The position numbers and the translations under genes were made by a program. The notes beneath the pieces were generated by a model that was given only the letters and a program-made list of their open reading frames with translations, did no database searches and was not told the DNA's origin. Positions 8,858 through 20,245 of a DNA stretch of 64,000 nucleotides are shown one piece after another; position 1 is the first letter of the stretch; every line of letters begins with the position of its first letter. This DNA is from Leptospira mtsangambouensis (GTDB lineage Bacteria > Spirochaetota > Leptospiria > Leptospirales > Leptospiraceae). Where the stretch lies: the NCBI RefSeq assembly GCF_004770475.1, contig NZ_RQHK01000005.1:1-64000 (forward strand), written 5' to 3'.

Positions 8858-9229
8858 TCAAATCAGAAGCCGGATTGTCTTTGTGGGAAAAAAAGAAGGA
8901 GAATGGCGATGGCCAGAAACTAACCACTTTGTAGATGAGTCGTGTAGGAATTGTGGTTTTAAAACGGAGAATCCGTTCCAAACCACAAATTTCATCTGTT
9001 TCCAAATCGGGAAATCCATCCCACTGGAAGTCTGAAGTTCTTCGTGTGTAATGGGACATTCACAAGAATTTGCCGCATCCTCTTTGGAATCAGCGGTTTG
9101 GTGGCAAGGCGGAACGGATGCCCGCTCCACAAATTTTTCTGCAGAAGTACAAAACCCAAATACGGATGATTTACACCCTAAATAAGCGAGAAAAATTAGA
9201 ATGAATCCAATGGCAAACTTACGTTTCAT
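8858..9229 (-). CDS. Cys/His-containing lipoprotein near copper-storage gene
   Basis: This 123-residue protein has a lipoprotein signal ending LAYLGCKSS (Cys19). The mature part contains FGFC, PPCHQ and a CECP motif, followed by a hydrophobic or aromatic stretch and SGHRHS. Paired Cys and His suggest metal or thiol chemistry in the envelope, and its position upstream of a Csp1-like gene supports a metal-handling role. This is inference; no family is recognised. Confidence 0.6.
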   Translation of the reverse strand: MKRKFAIGFILIFLAYLGCKSSVFGFCTSAEKFVERASVPPCHQTADSKEDAANSCECPITHEELQTSSGMDFPIWKQMKFVVWNGFSVLKPQFLHDSSTKWLVSGHRHSPSFFPTKTIRLLI

Positions 9230-9269
9230 ACTCTTCTGCTACAGTGCTTAGACGATCTTATCTTACTCT

Positions 9270-10493
<1,224 letters not shown>

Positions 10494-10553
10494 AAGGAAA
10501 GCTTACTATCTATAATACCTAAGTAACGGTTCCACTCTCTAGAAACAAGTAGA

Positions 10554-11057
10554 ATGTCTATAAAATCCAAAATCATCAATGTAGGAATTGCCGACATCAA
10601 GGTCGGAAAAGATACGGACGTGCTCCGAACTACATTGGGTTCGTGCATAGGAATCGTTTTGTATGATCCAGAACAGAAAGTGGGAGCCATCTCCCATATC
10701 ATGCTCGCCAAAGATCCCACAGGCAAAGATGCCACTAAGTTTCCGCACAAGTACGGGGAAACGGCTCTACCCATCCTCATTGAGATGATGAAACAACAAG
10801 GTTCCAACATTGGACAATATTCTTGTCGTATGTTTGGTGGGGCTTCCATGTTTAAAGGAATCAACTCCCAATTCCTCCAAAACATCGGGGAACAGAATAT
10901 CGCTATTGTCAAAAAATTTATGGAAGAGAATAAAATCCCTGTCATAGTGGAAGATGTGGCCGGGAACGAAGGAAGAACCATCAGTCTTTATTGTGACGAC
11001 GGGCGTGTGTTGTTAAAAAAAGCTGGTATGGAAAAATACCTTTATAAGGTGCGTTAG
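10554..11057 (+). CDS. cheD: Chemoreceptor glutamine deamidase CheD
   Basis: CheD deamidates specific glutamines of methyl-accepting chemotaxis proteins and interacts with CheC/CheY-P. The 167-residue product has the usual length. It carries the catalytic Cys in [13 protein letters not shown] and the catalytic His in [10 protein letters not shown], followed by a conserved GGASMF motif. The gene ends 6 bp before an HDOD gene, suggesting joint expression. The start ATG lies downstream of a divergent TraB gene. Confidence 0.92.
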   Translation: MSIKSKIINVGIADIKVGKDTDVLRTTLGSCIGIVLYDPEQKVGAISHIMLAKDPTGKDATKFPHKYGETALPILIEMMKQQGSNIGQYSCRMFGGASMFKGINSQFLQNIGEQNIAIVKKFMEENKIPVIVEDVAGNEGRTISLYCDDGRVLLKKAGMEKYLYKVR

Positions 11058-11063
11058 GCGAAT

Positions 11064-11918
11064 ATGCTAAAATCAAAGGTTGATGAAATACTACAAGACG
11101 TAAATAAACTGCCTGCCATTTCGGCTGTTGTGTCTAAGGTATTGGAAAAACTCCAAAAGCCAGACGTAAACATTGCAGACCTTGCACAAGAAATTTCAAA
11201 AGATCCTGCCATCACGGCCAACGTAATCAAACTTTCTAATTCCGCTTACTACAGAGCTTCCAAACCCATTCGTACGGTCCAAGAAGCACTCATGACCCTT
11301 GGGATCAAAACGGTAAAAGAAATTGTACTTCTCACTGCTGCCAAAGGAATCCTTTCGCAAGATTTGAATAGTTACCAATTGGATGCAGCGCAACTTTGGA
11401 CTTCTTCCCTACTTGTGGCAGAACTTTCTAGTAAAATCGTACAACATAAAAAACTAAAAATTGATAAGGATCTTGCCTTCACTTCTGGATTACTCTGCAG
11501 TGTTGGCAAAATTGTCCTCGCACAGTTTTTTAGTCCGGTGATGATGCAAATCAAAACGGATTTAAAAGACAACCAAGAACCCTTCCCTAATTTAGAGAAA
11601 AAATACTTCGGATACACTCATATGGAAGTGTCTGAAAACCTCTTAAAACGTTGGAACTTCCCACAGGAATTAACGGATGTAGTGGCAAATTACCTCACAC
11701 CAGAAAATTCCAAAAACAATCCGATCTTAACTTCTGTAGTACATATTGCAAGTATCCTCATTGTTGTTTCTGGGATCGGAATCGACATTGGCGGTGAATC
11801 AGTTCCCATTTCTCCTTTTGCACTTAGCCAAACTGGCGTTACAGAAGCAGATATTGAAACTTATTTTGTGCACATTCCTGATTTACAAGCGGGACTTGCC
11901 GATTTACTCAACGTATAA
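11064..11918 (+). CDS. HDOD domain signalling protein
   Basis: The 284-residue protein is almost entirely an HDOD domain. LPAISAVVSKVLEKLQKPDVNIADLAQEI-type and KDPAITANVIKLSNSAYY-type segments near the N-terminus are diagnostic, with a helical core after them. HDOD proteins are HD-related but usually lack metal-binding residues; here the HD position reads SVGK, so no phosphodiesterase activity is expected. It likely acts as a protein scaffold in signalling. The placement directly after cheD points to motility or chemotaxis control, which is inference. Confidence 0.88.
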   Translation: MLKSKVDEILQDVNKLPAISAVVSKVLEKLQKPDVNIADLAQEISKDPAITANVIKLSNSAYYRASKPIRTVQEALMTLGIKTVKEIVLLTAAKGILSQDLNSYQLDAAQLWTSSLLVAELSSKIVQHKKLKIDKDLAFTSGLLCSVGKIVLAQFFSPVMMQIKTDLKDNQEPFPNLEKKYFGYTHMEVSENLLKRWNFPQELTDVVANYLTPENSKNNPILTSVVHIASILIVVSGIGIDIGGESVPISPFALSQTGVTEADIETYFVHIPDLQAGLADLLNV

Positions 11919-11955
11919 TTTTTAAACTGAACCTCAAACGTTTGAACCAGATCGT

Positions 11956-12492
11956 ATGAACATTATCTTTATTGGAGCTCGAGGTGCTGGGAAATCCAAA
12001 GTCTCAAGAACTCTTTCCAAACAAACAGAATTCCCAGTGGTTTCCACAGATTCCATTTCCGTATATGAAGCAGGTGGGATCCCTATCCCCCAATTTGTTG
12101 AAAAGTATGGTTGGAAGAAATTTCGTGAATTAGAATATTCTATTTTGCAAAAATTACAAAATGCAGATGGGATTATTTTGGATTGTGGAGGTGGGATTTT
12201 ATTTGATTTGGATGCAGACGGAAACGAAATTCCAAGCAGTAGAAAACTAGATATCCTTAGAAAAATCGGAAGGATTGTCTATTTGGAACGAGGACTTGAG
12301 GAATTAGTGGAAAAGGTCAAAGGAGATTCCACAAGACCTGACCTCTCCAAAGTCACTTCCTACCGCTCTATTTTAGAAAAAAGATTACCTGTTTACCAAG
12401 AAGCAGCCCACTACAAACTAAACCTCTCCAAACTTACCAAAGAAGAAGCAGCCGAACGAGTCTTAGACTGGCTTGGTTTCAAATCCAAATAA
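11956..12492 (+). CDS. aroK: Shikimate kinase
   Basis: The 178-residue product matches shikimate kinase, which phosphorylates shikimate in aromatic amino-acid biosynthesis. The Walker A motif is GARGAGKSK, followed by STDSISVYEAGGIPI, where the Asp contacts shikimate. The FRELEYSILQKL helix and a DCGGGIL motif are also family signatures, and the lid region has RPDLSK. The length is typical. A 12-bp palindrome (11934-11945) precedes the start and could be a regulatory site or a weak terminator for the HDOD gene. Confidence 0.87.
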   Translation: MNIIFIGARGAGKSKVSRTLSKQTEFPVVSTDSISVYEAGGIPIPQFVEKYGWKKFRELEYSILQKLQNADGIILDCGGGILFDLDADGNEIPSSRKLDILRKIGRIVYLERGLEELVEKVKGDSTRPDLSKVTSYRSILEKRLPVYQEAAHYKLNLSKLTKEEAAERVLDWLGFKSK

Positions 12493-12857
12493 AAGATCCC
12501 TTTTTGGCGAGAAAAACCAAAGGGCAATGGGATACGAAAGCAACCATTGCAACTTGCTCGAAAAATGAACGATTGTGTGCTCCAGATCTCTCCGAAAGAC
12601 ACGTCGGGAATTAGACAATCTTCCTATGGAAGTTGCAGTTCGCTTCTTTCTTGTACTCTTAGATTTTTTAGACCAAATCCGAGTTTGTTCAAGTATACAT
12701 CATAATGATTAAATAATATGCCGATCGTACTCATAATGCGCATTTTCAAGTGTTTGATTTTGCCTAAAAATAAATCATTTTGCTGAAAACAAAATAATTG
12801 GACAGTACACCCAAATTCAAAAACAAGGTACAGTAATTGCTTTAGAGTAGGGTACGT
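12493..12857 (+). other. Gene-free leader upstream of gltB
   Basis: No coding region, RNA gene or clear terminator is seen in these 365 bp. The second half is very AT-rich and probably contains the gltB promoter, but I see no convincing -35/-10 pair. Two copies of ATTTTGC (around 12757 and 12776) occur close together; their meaning is unknown. The gltB start is supported by AGGG five bases before the ATG. Confidence 0.5.
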
Positions 12858-15800
12858 ATGTCAAAATCCAACCAACCACCCATCCTTCCGCCACTCGGCC
12901 CACAGGCCCAAGGTATGTATGATCCTGCCATGGACAAAGATTCCTGTGGTGTTGGTTTTATCGCAAATTATAAAGGCAAACGTTCCCGCGACATCGTCGA
13001 CAAGGGAATTCGCCTCATGTGTAACTTAGAACACAGGGGTGCCGAAGGTGCCGACCCAAAAACCGGTGACGGTGCTGGGATCATGATCAATATCCCGGAT
13101 GCATTTTTTAGAAAGGTTCTCCCCTTCACTTTGCCGAAAGAAGGCGATTATGCAGTGGGATTTTTGTTCCTTCCTCAAAACACAGAAGCCCGAACTGCTG
13201 TGGAAAACGTAATTGAAAAAATCATTGTGGACGAAGGGGAAGAGTTTCTCGGATTTCGTGATGTCCCGATTAACAAAGAATATGCGGGGGTTGTTGCATC
13301 CAAAACCATCCCTGTCTTCAAACAAGTATTTATAGGTAAAAAATCCAAAAAAAATAAAACCTCTGACGACTTCGAAAGAAAACTATTTCTCATCCGTCGC
13401 TTGATCGACAGACGAATCCGAACAGAGATGAAACTGGATCGTTCCCAATACTATGTACCAAGTTTTTCTTCCCGTACGATTGTATACAAAGGGATGTTAC
13501 TTGGTGACCAAGTCAAAAAATTCTATGAAGATTTAAAATCTCCTGACTTAACTTCTGCGTTTTGTTTGACTCACACTCGGTTTTCAACAAACACCTTCCC
13601 TACTTGGGACTTGGCTCACCCTTACCGCCAAATTGCCCATAACGGAGAGATCAACACTCTACGTGGGAACATGAACTGGATGGCCGCTCGCCAAATGGTG
13701 ATGCAATCTCCACTTTACGGGGATGAGCTTCGTCGTATGCTTCCGATTGTTATGGAAGGCCAATCCGATACGGCAACCTTTGACACTGTTCTGGAGCTAC
13801 TAGTGATGGGCGGAAGGTCACTCCCTCACTCTGTTATGATGATGATTCCAGAAGCTTGGTCCAAAAACAAAGCGATGGATGCCGACAGACGCGCGTTCTA
13901 CGAATACCATGCAACCTTTATGGAACCTTGGGATGGTCCTGCGGCCATTGCTTTTACTGATGGTAGAATCATTGGAGCAACACTCGACCGTAATGGACTT
14001 CGCCCTGCTCGTTTTGTGGTCACAAAAGACGATGAAGTGATCATGTCTTCTGAAGCTGGTGTTCTCAATCTTCCCCCAGAAGAAATACTCATCCAAGACC
14101 GACTTCGTCCAGGCCGTATGCTTCTAATCGATATGGAAAAAGGCCAGATCCTAGATGATGAAGAAATCAAAAAACAAATCTCTACTCAAAAACCGTATCG
14201 CAAATGGGTAGAAGACAATATGATTCGTCTCGGATCTTTGCCAGACCCTGAGAACGTAAAACAACCGCAACACGAAACCATTTTAGAACGCCAGAGAGCT
14301 TTCGGGTACACACATGAAGATGTGTTTACCATCATCAAACCGATGGGAGTTTCTGGAGAAGAACCAATTGGTTCTATGGGTGTGGATTCTTCCCTTGCAG
14401 TACTCAGTGAAAAACCACAACCCCTATACCGTTATTTCAAACAAAACTTTGCGCAGGTGACAAACCCCCCAATTGACCCAATCCGGGAAGAACTTGTGAT
14501 GGAACTCACAACGTACATTGGACCGGAAGGGAACCTACTCTCGGAAGAGCCAGAACACGCGCATCGATTGGAGTTGGAACATCCAATCCTTACCAACGAA
14601 GATTTTGAAAAAATCAAACAAATCAGTGAAGGTCATTTCAAAGCCAAAACTTTTGAAATCCTTTTTGATCCTTCTAAAAAACATGATATGAGAAACTCAC
14701 TCGATCGTGTTTGTGCCGATGCTGCGAAAGCCGTTCGGGAACAAGGGGTAAATCTCATCATCTTAACCGACCACGGTGTGGGTGAGAAAAAAGCAGCCAT
14801 CCCTTCCCTTCTTGCTGTGGCGGGACTCCACCACTATTTGATCCGTGAAGGTCTCAGAACAAAAGCAGGGATTGTATTAGAATCTGGAGAACCAAGAGAA
14901 GTGGCCCACTTTGCCTTGTTATGCGGTTATGGTGCTAACGCCATCAATCCATACCTTGCATTTGAAACCATTGCTGATCTTTCGCAACAAGGTTTACTCC
15001 CAGAAGTACCTAATTACAAGGATGCAAAAAAGAAATACATCAAATCCGTCGGGAAAGGACTTTTCAAAGTATTCTCAAAAATGGGGATCTCCACATTACA
15101 ATCGTATTGTGGTGCTCAAATTTTTGAAGCCGTGGGACTTGATTCTGAATTAGTGAATACATACTTTGCAGGAACTCAGTCTCGAATTGAAGGACTTTCT
15201 CTAGAGATGTTGGAAGAAGAAACCGTTCGCCGCCACAAAGCAGCTTACGATCCAACTTTTTTCCCGAACAACCTAGAACCAGGTGGGGTGCACTACTATC
15301 GTAAAAATGGAGATAGCCATCTCTATACACCGATTACAGTTCACAAACTACAAAAAGCAACTCAAGACAACGATTACAAAGTATTCAAAGAGTTCTCAAG
15401 CCTAATCGATAACCAAAACGAAAAAGCAATCACTCTTCGCAGTTTGTTCCAACTTGATTTTGAAGGATCCAAAGCGATCCCAATCGAAGAAGTGGAATCG
15501 GTAAAATCCATTCTCAAACGTTTCCAAACGGGAGCGATGAGTCATGGTTCCATTTCTTGGGAAGCACATACCACACTTGCGATTGCGATGAACCGAATTG
15601 GTGCCAAATCGAACACGGGTGAAGGTGGAGAAGACCCAGTACGATTCAAAACCCTTCCAAATGGGGATAGCATGCGTTCGGCGATCAAACAAGTTGCCTC
15701 AGCACGTTTTGGTGTGACTATGGAATACCTCACCAATGCCGATGATATCCAAATCAAAATGGCACAGGGCGCCAAACCAGGAGAAGGTGGACAGCTCCCA

Positions 15801-17435
15801 GGCCACAAGGTAGACAAATACATTGGATGGCTTCGTTATTCCACTCCGGGTGTAACTCTCATCTCCCCTCCTCCTCACCATGATATTTATTCCATCGAAG
15901 ATCTTAAACAATTGATCTTCGATTTAAAGAACTCGAATCCAAGAGCAAGAGTTTCTGTGAAACTTGTTTCCGAATCGGGTGTGGGAACTGTGGCTGCGGG
16001 TGTTGCCAAAGCACATGCGGACCATATCCTTATCGCAGGTCACGAAGGAGGAACTGGGGCAAGTCCTATTTCTTCCATCCACCATGCAGGAACCCCTTGG
16101 GAACTTGGACTTTCTGAAACCCACCAAACACTCGTTGCCAACGGACTTCGAGACCGAGTGTATTTGGCTGTAGATGGAAAACTCCTCACAGGAAAAGACG
16201 TGGTTGTGGGTGCTTTACTTGGTGCAGAAGAATTTGGATTCTCCACTTCGGCACTGGTCTCTGTGGGTTGTATCATGATGCGTAAATGCCATCTCAATAC
16301 ATGCCCTGTAGGAGTTGCGACCCAAGACGAATTCTTAAGAAGTAAATTTACCGGAAAACCCGAACATGTTGTGAACTTCATGACCTTTGTGGCGGAAGAA
16401 GTTCGTGAGATTATGGCAAAACTTGGATTTAGAACGTTTGAAGAAATGATTGGCCAAGTGGAAAAAATCAAATTCAAACGACCTCACCACCATTGGAAGG
16501 CTCGTGGTCTTGATTTTAGTAAAGTGCTCCATAGACCAACTCCTGTATTCCCTACTGGACTCTATCGTGCCAAAGAACAAAACCACCACTTGGATGAACA
16601 AATTGACAACGAACTGATTCGTAAGTCACTTGCTGCGATTGATCACAAACAACCTGTGAAAATCCAAACATCCATTGTGAACCTCAACCGTTCCGTGGGA
16701 ACCATGCTTAGCCACGAAGTGACTAAAAAATATGGTGTGGATGGACTATCGGAAGACACAATCGATATCGAATTTACAGGAACCGCAGGACAGTCGTTTG
16801 GTGCTTTTGTGACCAAAGGAATGACACTTCGCCTGGTGGGTGAAGGAAATGACTATGTAGGAAAAGGGCTTTGTGGTGGAAAACTCATCTTCCAAACTCC
16901 CAAAAATGCTCCTTACAAAGCAGAAGAAAACATTGTCATTGGTAACACTTGTTTCATTGGCGCAACAAGCGGAAATGCTTATGTCAACGGAATTGCCGGA
17001 GAAAGATTCTGTGTCCGTAACTCAGGTGCTCATGTCATAGTTGAAGGAACCGGAGACCACGGTTGTGAATACATGACTGGTGGTCGGGTCATCATCCTTG
17101 GAGACATCGGACGTAACTTTGCCGCAGGTATGTCTGGCGGGATCGCTTATCTTTGGGATCCAAAGAAAAACAAAGAAGCTCTCATCAACAAAGAGATGGT
17201 CGACTTAGATCCGTTAACTGATGCAAGTGAAATTGCGGAAGTAAAAAAGATGGTAGAAGATCATAAGGCATATACAGGTTCTAAACGAGCCGAAGAAGTG
17301 CTGAAAGATTGGGACAATGTTGTCAAACAAATGATCAAAGTCATTCCAAGAGATTATAAAAAAGCTCTAGAAAAAATGGCAGAAGAAACTGCCGCAGGAA
17401 AAACGAACAAAGAGGGGGTAACAGCTCGTGGGTAA
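12858..17435 (+). CDS. gltB: Glutamate synthase (NADPH) large subunit
   Basis: This 1525-residue enzyme transfers the glutamine amide to 2-oxoglutarate. The N-terminal Ntn amidotransferase domain begins with the nucleophile Cys in DSCGVGFIA after a propeptide of about 28 residues. The central and FMN-binding domains follow, with [16 protein letters not shown] and GGTGASP motifs. Cysteines for the 3Fe-4S cluster are in [15 protein letters not shown]. The C-terminal GXGXG beta-helix domain is visible ([25 protein letters not shown] region). Full length for the family. The gene overlaps gltD by 8 bp. Confidence 0.97.
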   Translation: MSKSNQPPILPPLGPQAQGMYDPAMDKDSCGVGFIANYKGKRSRDIVDKGIRLMCNLEHRGAEGADPKTGDGAGIMINIPDAFFRKVLPFTLPKEGDYAVGFLFLPQNTEARTAVENVIEKIIVDEGEEFLGFRDVPINKEYAGVVASKTIPVFKQVFIGKKSKKNKTSDDFERKLFLIRRLIDRRIRTEMKLDRSQYYVPSFSSRTIVYKGMLLGDQVKKFYEDLKSPDLTSAFCLTHTRFSTNTFPTWDLAHPYRQIAHNGEINTLRGNMNWMAARQMVMQSPLYGDELRRMLPIVMEGQSDTATFDTVLELLVMGGRSLPHSVMMMIPEAWSKNKAMDADRRAFYEYHATFMEPWDGPAAIAFTDGRIIGATLDRNGLRPARFVVTKDDEVIMSSEAGVLNLPPEEILIQDRLRPGRMLLIDMEKGQILDDEEIKKQISTQKPYRKWVEDNMIRLGSLPDPENVKQPQHETILERQRAFGYTHEDVFTIIKPMGVSGEEPIGSMGVDSSLAVLSEKPQPLYRYFKQNFAQVTNPPIDPIREELVMELTTYIGPEGNLLSEEPEHAHRLELEHPILTNEDFEKIKQISEGHFKAKTFEILFDPSKKHDMRNSLDRVCADAAKAVREQGVNLIILTDHGVGEKKAAIPSLLAVAGLHHYLIREGLRTKAGIVLESGEPREVAHFALLCGYGANAINPYLAFETIADLSQQGLLPEVPNYKDAKKKYIKSVGKGLFKVFSKMGISTLQSYCGAQIFEAVGLDSELVNTYFAGTQSRIEGLSLEMLEEETVRRHKAAYDPTFFPNNLEPGGVHYYRKNGDSHLYTPITVHKLQKATQDNDYKVFKEFSSLIDNQNEKAITLRSLFQLDFEGSKAIPIEEVESVKSILKRFQTGAMSHGSISWEAHTTLAIAMNRIGAKSNTGEGGEDPVRFKTLPNGDSMRSAIKQVASARFGVTMEYLTNADDIQIKMAQGAKPGEGGQLPGHKVDKYIGWLRYSTPGVTLISPPPHHDIYSIEDLKQLIFDLKNSNPRARVSVKLVSESGVGTVAAGVAKAHADHILIAGHEGGTGASPISSIHHAGTPWELGLSETHQTLVANGLRDRVYLAVDGKLLTGKDVVVGALLGAEEFGFSTSALVSVGCIMMRKCHLNTCPVGVATQDEFLRSKFTGKPEHVVNFMTFVAEEVREIMAKLGFRTFEEMIGQVEKIKFKRPHHHWKARGLDFSKVLHRPTPVFPTGLYRAKEQNHHLDEQIDNELIRKSLAAIDHKQPVKIQTSIVNLNRSVGTMLSHEVTKKYGVDGLSEDTIDIEFTGTAGQSFGAFVTKGMTLRLVGEGNDYVGKGLCGGKLIFQTPKNAPYKAEENIVIGNTCFIGATSGNAYVNGIAGERFCVRNSGAHVIVEGTGDHGCEYMTGGRVIILGDIGRNFAAGMSGGIAYLWDPKKNKEALINKEMVDLDPLTDASEIAEVKKMVEDHKAYTGSKRAEEVLKDWDNVVKQMIKVIPRDYKKALEKMAEETAAGKTNKEGVTARG

Positions 17436-18870
17436 ACCAACAGGATTTTTAGAATTTAAAAAAGAATACCTTCAGAAGATTGATCCGAAGGAACGAGTTA
17501 AAAACTACAAAGAGTTTGAAAAACCTTTTCCTGAAGCTGTTGCCAAAGACCAAGGTGCTCGTTGTATGGACTGCGGAATTCCGTTTTGCCATGGCGATAC
17601 AGGTTGCCCTGTAGATAACCTCATCCCTGAATTCAATGACTTCGTATACCGAGGTCGCTGGAAGGAAGCTTGGGAAAACCTTTCTAAAACCAATAACTTT
17701 CCTGAATTCACAGGAAGGCTCTGCCCTGCTCCTTGTGAGTCGGCTTGTACTTTAGGAATCATCGAACCTCCGGTTTCAATCAAGTCCATTGAAAGAACCA
17801 TCATTGATCGTGCGTGGGAAGAAGGATGGGTGATCCCGCAACCTTCTGTTTCCAAATCTGGAAAAAAAGTAGCCGTAGTTGGTTCAGGTCCAGCAGGACT
17901 TGCCGCCGGACAACAGTTAGCTCGTGCAGGACATACAGTCACTATTTTTGAAAAAAATGATCGGATTGGTGGTCTACTCCGTTACGGAATCCCTGATTTC
18001 AAAATGGAAAAAAGACATATTGATCGCCGCATGAAACAAATGGAAGCAGAAGGTGTTACCTTCAAAACCAATGTCAATGTGGGAGTGGATATTACAGCAA
18101 AACAACTATTAGCTGATTTTGATTCAGTGGTTCTTGCTTGTGGATCAGAAGTTCCAAGAGATTTACCAGTAGAAGGAAGAAATAGCAAAGGTGTTCACTA
18201 TGCTATGGAGTTTTTGTCCAAAAACAACAAACACGTAGCAGGTGATGATATTGAAATCATCAATGCCAAAGACAAACATGTTATTGTCATTGGTGGTGGA
18301 GATACCGGATCCGATTGTGTAGGAACTTCTAACCGTCATGGGGCAAAATCCGTCACTCAAATCGAACTTTTTCCTGAACCTCCCAAAGAAAGAGATGCTT
18401 CCACTCCTTGGCCACTGTATCCAAAAATGTTCCGAACTTCCACCTCACATGAAGAAGGTGTAAACCGAAAATGGGCAGTTTCCACTATGGGATTTAAATC
18501 CAATGAAAAAGGGGAATTGACAGCCATATACGGATCCGAAGTAAAAGAAGAAAATGGAAAGTTTAACCCAGTCCCTGGGACCGAATTTGAATGGCCTGCT
18601 GATCTGGTTTTCCTTGCGATGGGATTTGTAAACCCCGTCAAAGAAGGATTACTCGCTGATTTACAGAAAGAAGGGTTGGAACTGGACGGACGTGGAAATG
18701 TAAAAGCTGATTTTGGAACAAAACCAGGATCATTTGCAACTTCTGTTCCAAAAGTGTACGCTTGCGGGGACGTTAGACGAGGGCAATCCCTCATCGTTTG
18801 GGCCATTTCGGAAGGAAGGAAGTGTGCTGACCAAGTCCACCACTTTCTAATGCAAGAAGTAGAGGGTTAA
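17428..18870 (+). CDS. gltD: Glutamate synthase small subunit
   Basis: The 480-residue subunit passes electrons from NADPH through FAD to GltB. The N-terminal region has the two cysteine clusters for 4Fe-4S centres ([20 protein letters not shown] and [13 protein letters not shown]). Then come the FAD-binding [21 protein letters not shown] and the NADPH-binding [13 protein letters not shown] motifs. The start is a GTG at 17428 preceded by the strong ribosome site GAGGGGG, inside the 3' end of gltB, so translation is likely coupled. Confidence 0.96.
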   Translation: MGKPTGFLEFKKEYLQKIDPKERVKNYKEFEKPFPEAVAKDQGARCMDCGIPFCHGDTGCPVDNLIPEFNDFVYRGRWKEAWENLSKTNNFPEFTGRLCPAPCESACTLGIIEPPVSIKSIERTIIDRAWEEGWVIPQPSVSKSGKKVAVVGSGPAGLAAGQQLARAGHTVTIFEKNDRIGGLLRYGIPDFKMEKRHIDRRMKQMEAEGVTFKTNVNVGVDITAKQLLADFDSVVLACGSEVPRDLPVEGRNSKGVHYAMEFLSKNNKHVAGDDIEIINAKDKHVIVIGGGDTGSDCVGTSNRHGAKSVTQIELFPEPPKERDASTPWPLYPKMFRTSTSHEEGVNRKWAVSTMGFKSNEKGELTAIYGSEVKEENGKFNPVPGTEFEWPADLVFLAMGFVNPVKEGLLADLQKEGLELDGRGNVKADFGTKPGSFATSVPKVYACGDVRRGQSLIVWAISEGRKCADQVHHFLMQEVEG

Positions 18871-18881
18871 AACCTCTACTT
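18857..18881. terminator. Hairpin at the gltD stop codon
   Basis: AAGTAGAGG (18857-18865) pairs perfectly with CCTCTACTT (18873-18881) around a 7-base loop that includes the gltD stop. There is no T tract on either side, so it may be an RNA-stabilising or weak bidirectional terminator hairpin between gltD and the convergent small gene. Confidence 0.5.
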
Positions 18882-18883
18882 GA

Positions 18884-19069
18884 TTAAGAACCACATTTGG
18901 AACATACTTTATCGTAACATGGATAATTTATTTCCAATTGTGGGCTAGCTTTCGAACCGTCTTTGACAAAAAAATTCTTGCCTAACTTCCAAATTGCGAA
19001 AATCATTGGAGAGATCAATTGAAACGTAGCAAGTAACACTATAGAGATTGTTATATAATATTCCAACAT
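18884..19069 (-). CDS. Small membrane protein with C-terminal CxxC
   Basis: The 61-residue product has one hydrophobic N-terminal segment (about residues 5-27) and a short hydrophilic tail ending in CYDKVCSKCGS, with a CxxC that could bind metal or form a disulfide. The start ATG is preceded by AAGGG at 8-base spacing, better than most random ORFs. No family is recognised. The gene is divergent from the adjacent coiled-coil envelope protein, separated by 11 bp if that gene starts at 19081. Confidence 0.45.
   Translation of the reverse strand: MLEYYITISIVLLATFQLISPMIFAIWKLGKNFFVKDGSKASPQLEINYPCYDKVCSKCGS
19054..19059 (+). promoter_or_regulatory. Candidate -10 element TATAAT
   Basis: TATAAT lies 21 bp before the TTG at 19081 and downstream of another in-frame TTG at 19048. 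If it is used, the transcript starts after 19048 and the later TTG must be the real start. No good -35 hexamer is visible at the usual spacing, so the call is tentative. Confidence 0.35.
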
Positions 19070-19080
19070 TTGAGATACCC

Positions 19081-20052
19081 TTGAAACTGACTATTACACA
19101 ATTCATTAAAATCGCAACACTTTTGGTACTATTTGCCGGTAACCTATCCGCAGAGAATATCCTCCTCAAAAAAGGGGGAACTCTTCAAGGTAAGGTTGTT
19201 GAACAAGACCAATACAAGCTAAAAATTAGAAAAGAAGACGGAACTACAATTGTTCTGAACAAAACTGATATTCTCAAAGTGGTTTACAAAGACCACCTAA
19301 CTGCTGCAGAGGAAGACAAACTCAGAAAAGCGGAAGAAGAAAAAGAAAGAATAAAAAAAGAAAAAGAAGAAGCTGCCCGACTCAAAAAAGAACAAGAGGA
19401 AGCAGCTCGATTAGAAAAAGAAAATGCCGCAAAAAATGCTACTCTTGAAGCAGATGCAAAACGGAAACAAGAAGAAGATGCTAAACTAGCAGAAGCCGAC
19501 CGCAAAAACCTAACAAAGACAGGTGCTGCATGGAGATCTGCTGTTCTTCCTGGTTGGGGCCAATGGAAACAAGGCAGAAAAGTACAAGCCATTGTGTATC
19601 CTTCCATCATTGCTGTTGGACTCTTTTTTACATATGACAAACATCGTATGTATTTAAATGCAAAACGTGATTATAACAATTTAGAAAATCCATATACAAC
19701 AAATGGTCTCATCCGTGCAGCTTTCACACCTCAATCGGCAGCGACTGTCTCCCCTGCTGAAGCAGTTGTTGTAAGCCAATTGGGTCCATTCAAAGGACAA
19801 AGGGAATCCGTAGAGCGTCACTACCAAGATATGCAATACATTGGGATTGCGACTCTTCTTGTTTATTTTTGGAATATCTTTGATGCCTACTACTTCCATC
19901 CCACAGGTTCTGGACTTAGCCAAGACGACACCAGAAAGGAAAAGTTCTTCATGTATTCCTCTGTGGATCGCGTTGGATACCATCCGACGGCCATTGCAGG
20001 AGATCGTGGAATCGAACATCGTACTCAATTAGGATATGAATTTACTTTCTAA
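19081..20052 (+). CDS. Exported coiled-coil protein with DUF5683-like domain
   Basis: From the TTG at 19081 the product is 323 residues, beginning with a standard signal peptide (LTITQFIKIATLLVLFAGNLSA). Residues about 25-60 form a small beta-rich region (LKKGGTLQGKVVEQDQYKLKIRK). Next comes an 80-residue charged Glu/Lys/Ala coiled coil. The C-terminal part, with WRSAVLPGWGQWKQGRK and hydrophobic helices, resembles DUF5683-type membrane domains. It is probably an envelope protein spanning from membrane to periplasm. The upstream TTG at 19048 would give a longer, less plausible signal peptide. GAG six bases before 19081 is a weak ribosome site. Confidence 0.75.
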   Translation: MKLTITQFIKIATLLVLFAGNLSAENILLKKGGTLQGKVVEQDQYKLKIRKEDGTTIVLNKTDILKVVYKDHLTAAEEDKLRKAEEEKERIKKEKEEAARLKKEQEEAARLEKENAAKNATLEADAKRKQEEDAKLAEADRKNLTKTGAAWRSAVLPGWGQWKQGRKVQAIVYPSIIAVGLFFTYDKHRMYLNAKRDYNNLENPYTTNGLIRAAFTPQSAATVSPAEAVVVSQLGPFKGQRESVERHYQDMQYIGIATLLVYFWNIFDAYYFHPTGSGLSQDDTRKEKFFMYSSVDRVGYHPTAIAGDRGIEHRTQLGYEFTF

Positions 20053-20115
20053 CCACTGTTAGAAAGTTCGCACACTTCCCCCTTTTCAATTAGATTCAGT
20101 CTAAGTCTCAAAGCT

Positions 20116-20137
20116 CCCCTTGACAAAAATCAAGGGG
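20116..20137. promoter_or_regulatory. FNR/CRP-type palindrome upstream of ccoN
   Basis: TTGAC-AAAA-ATCAA (20120-20133) differs by one base from the FNR consensus TTGAT-N4-ATCAA and sits inside a perfect 8-bp-arm palindrome CCCCTTGA/TCAAGGGG. It lies about 113 bp before the ccoN start. cbb3 operons are classically activated by FNR/FixK-type regulators under low oxygen, so this is the likely operator. A related site lies at 28673-28686. Confidence 0.65.
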
Positions 20138-20245
20138 GGATTCTAAGAACCGCATTCTGTTTTTCTTTCTTTTCTTCGTCACTTTATAGACAAGGGAATT
20201 AGTTCTCTATATAAATGGAACTGATAAAGATTAAGGAGAGAAACA

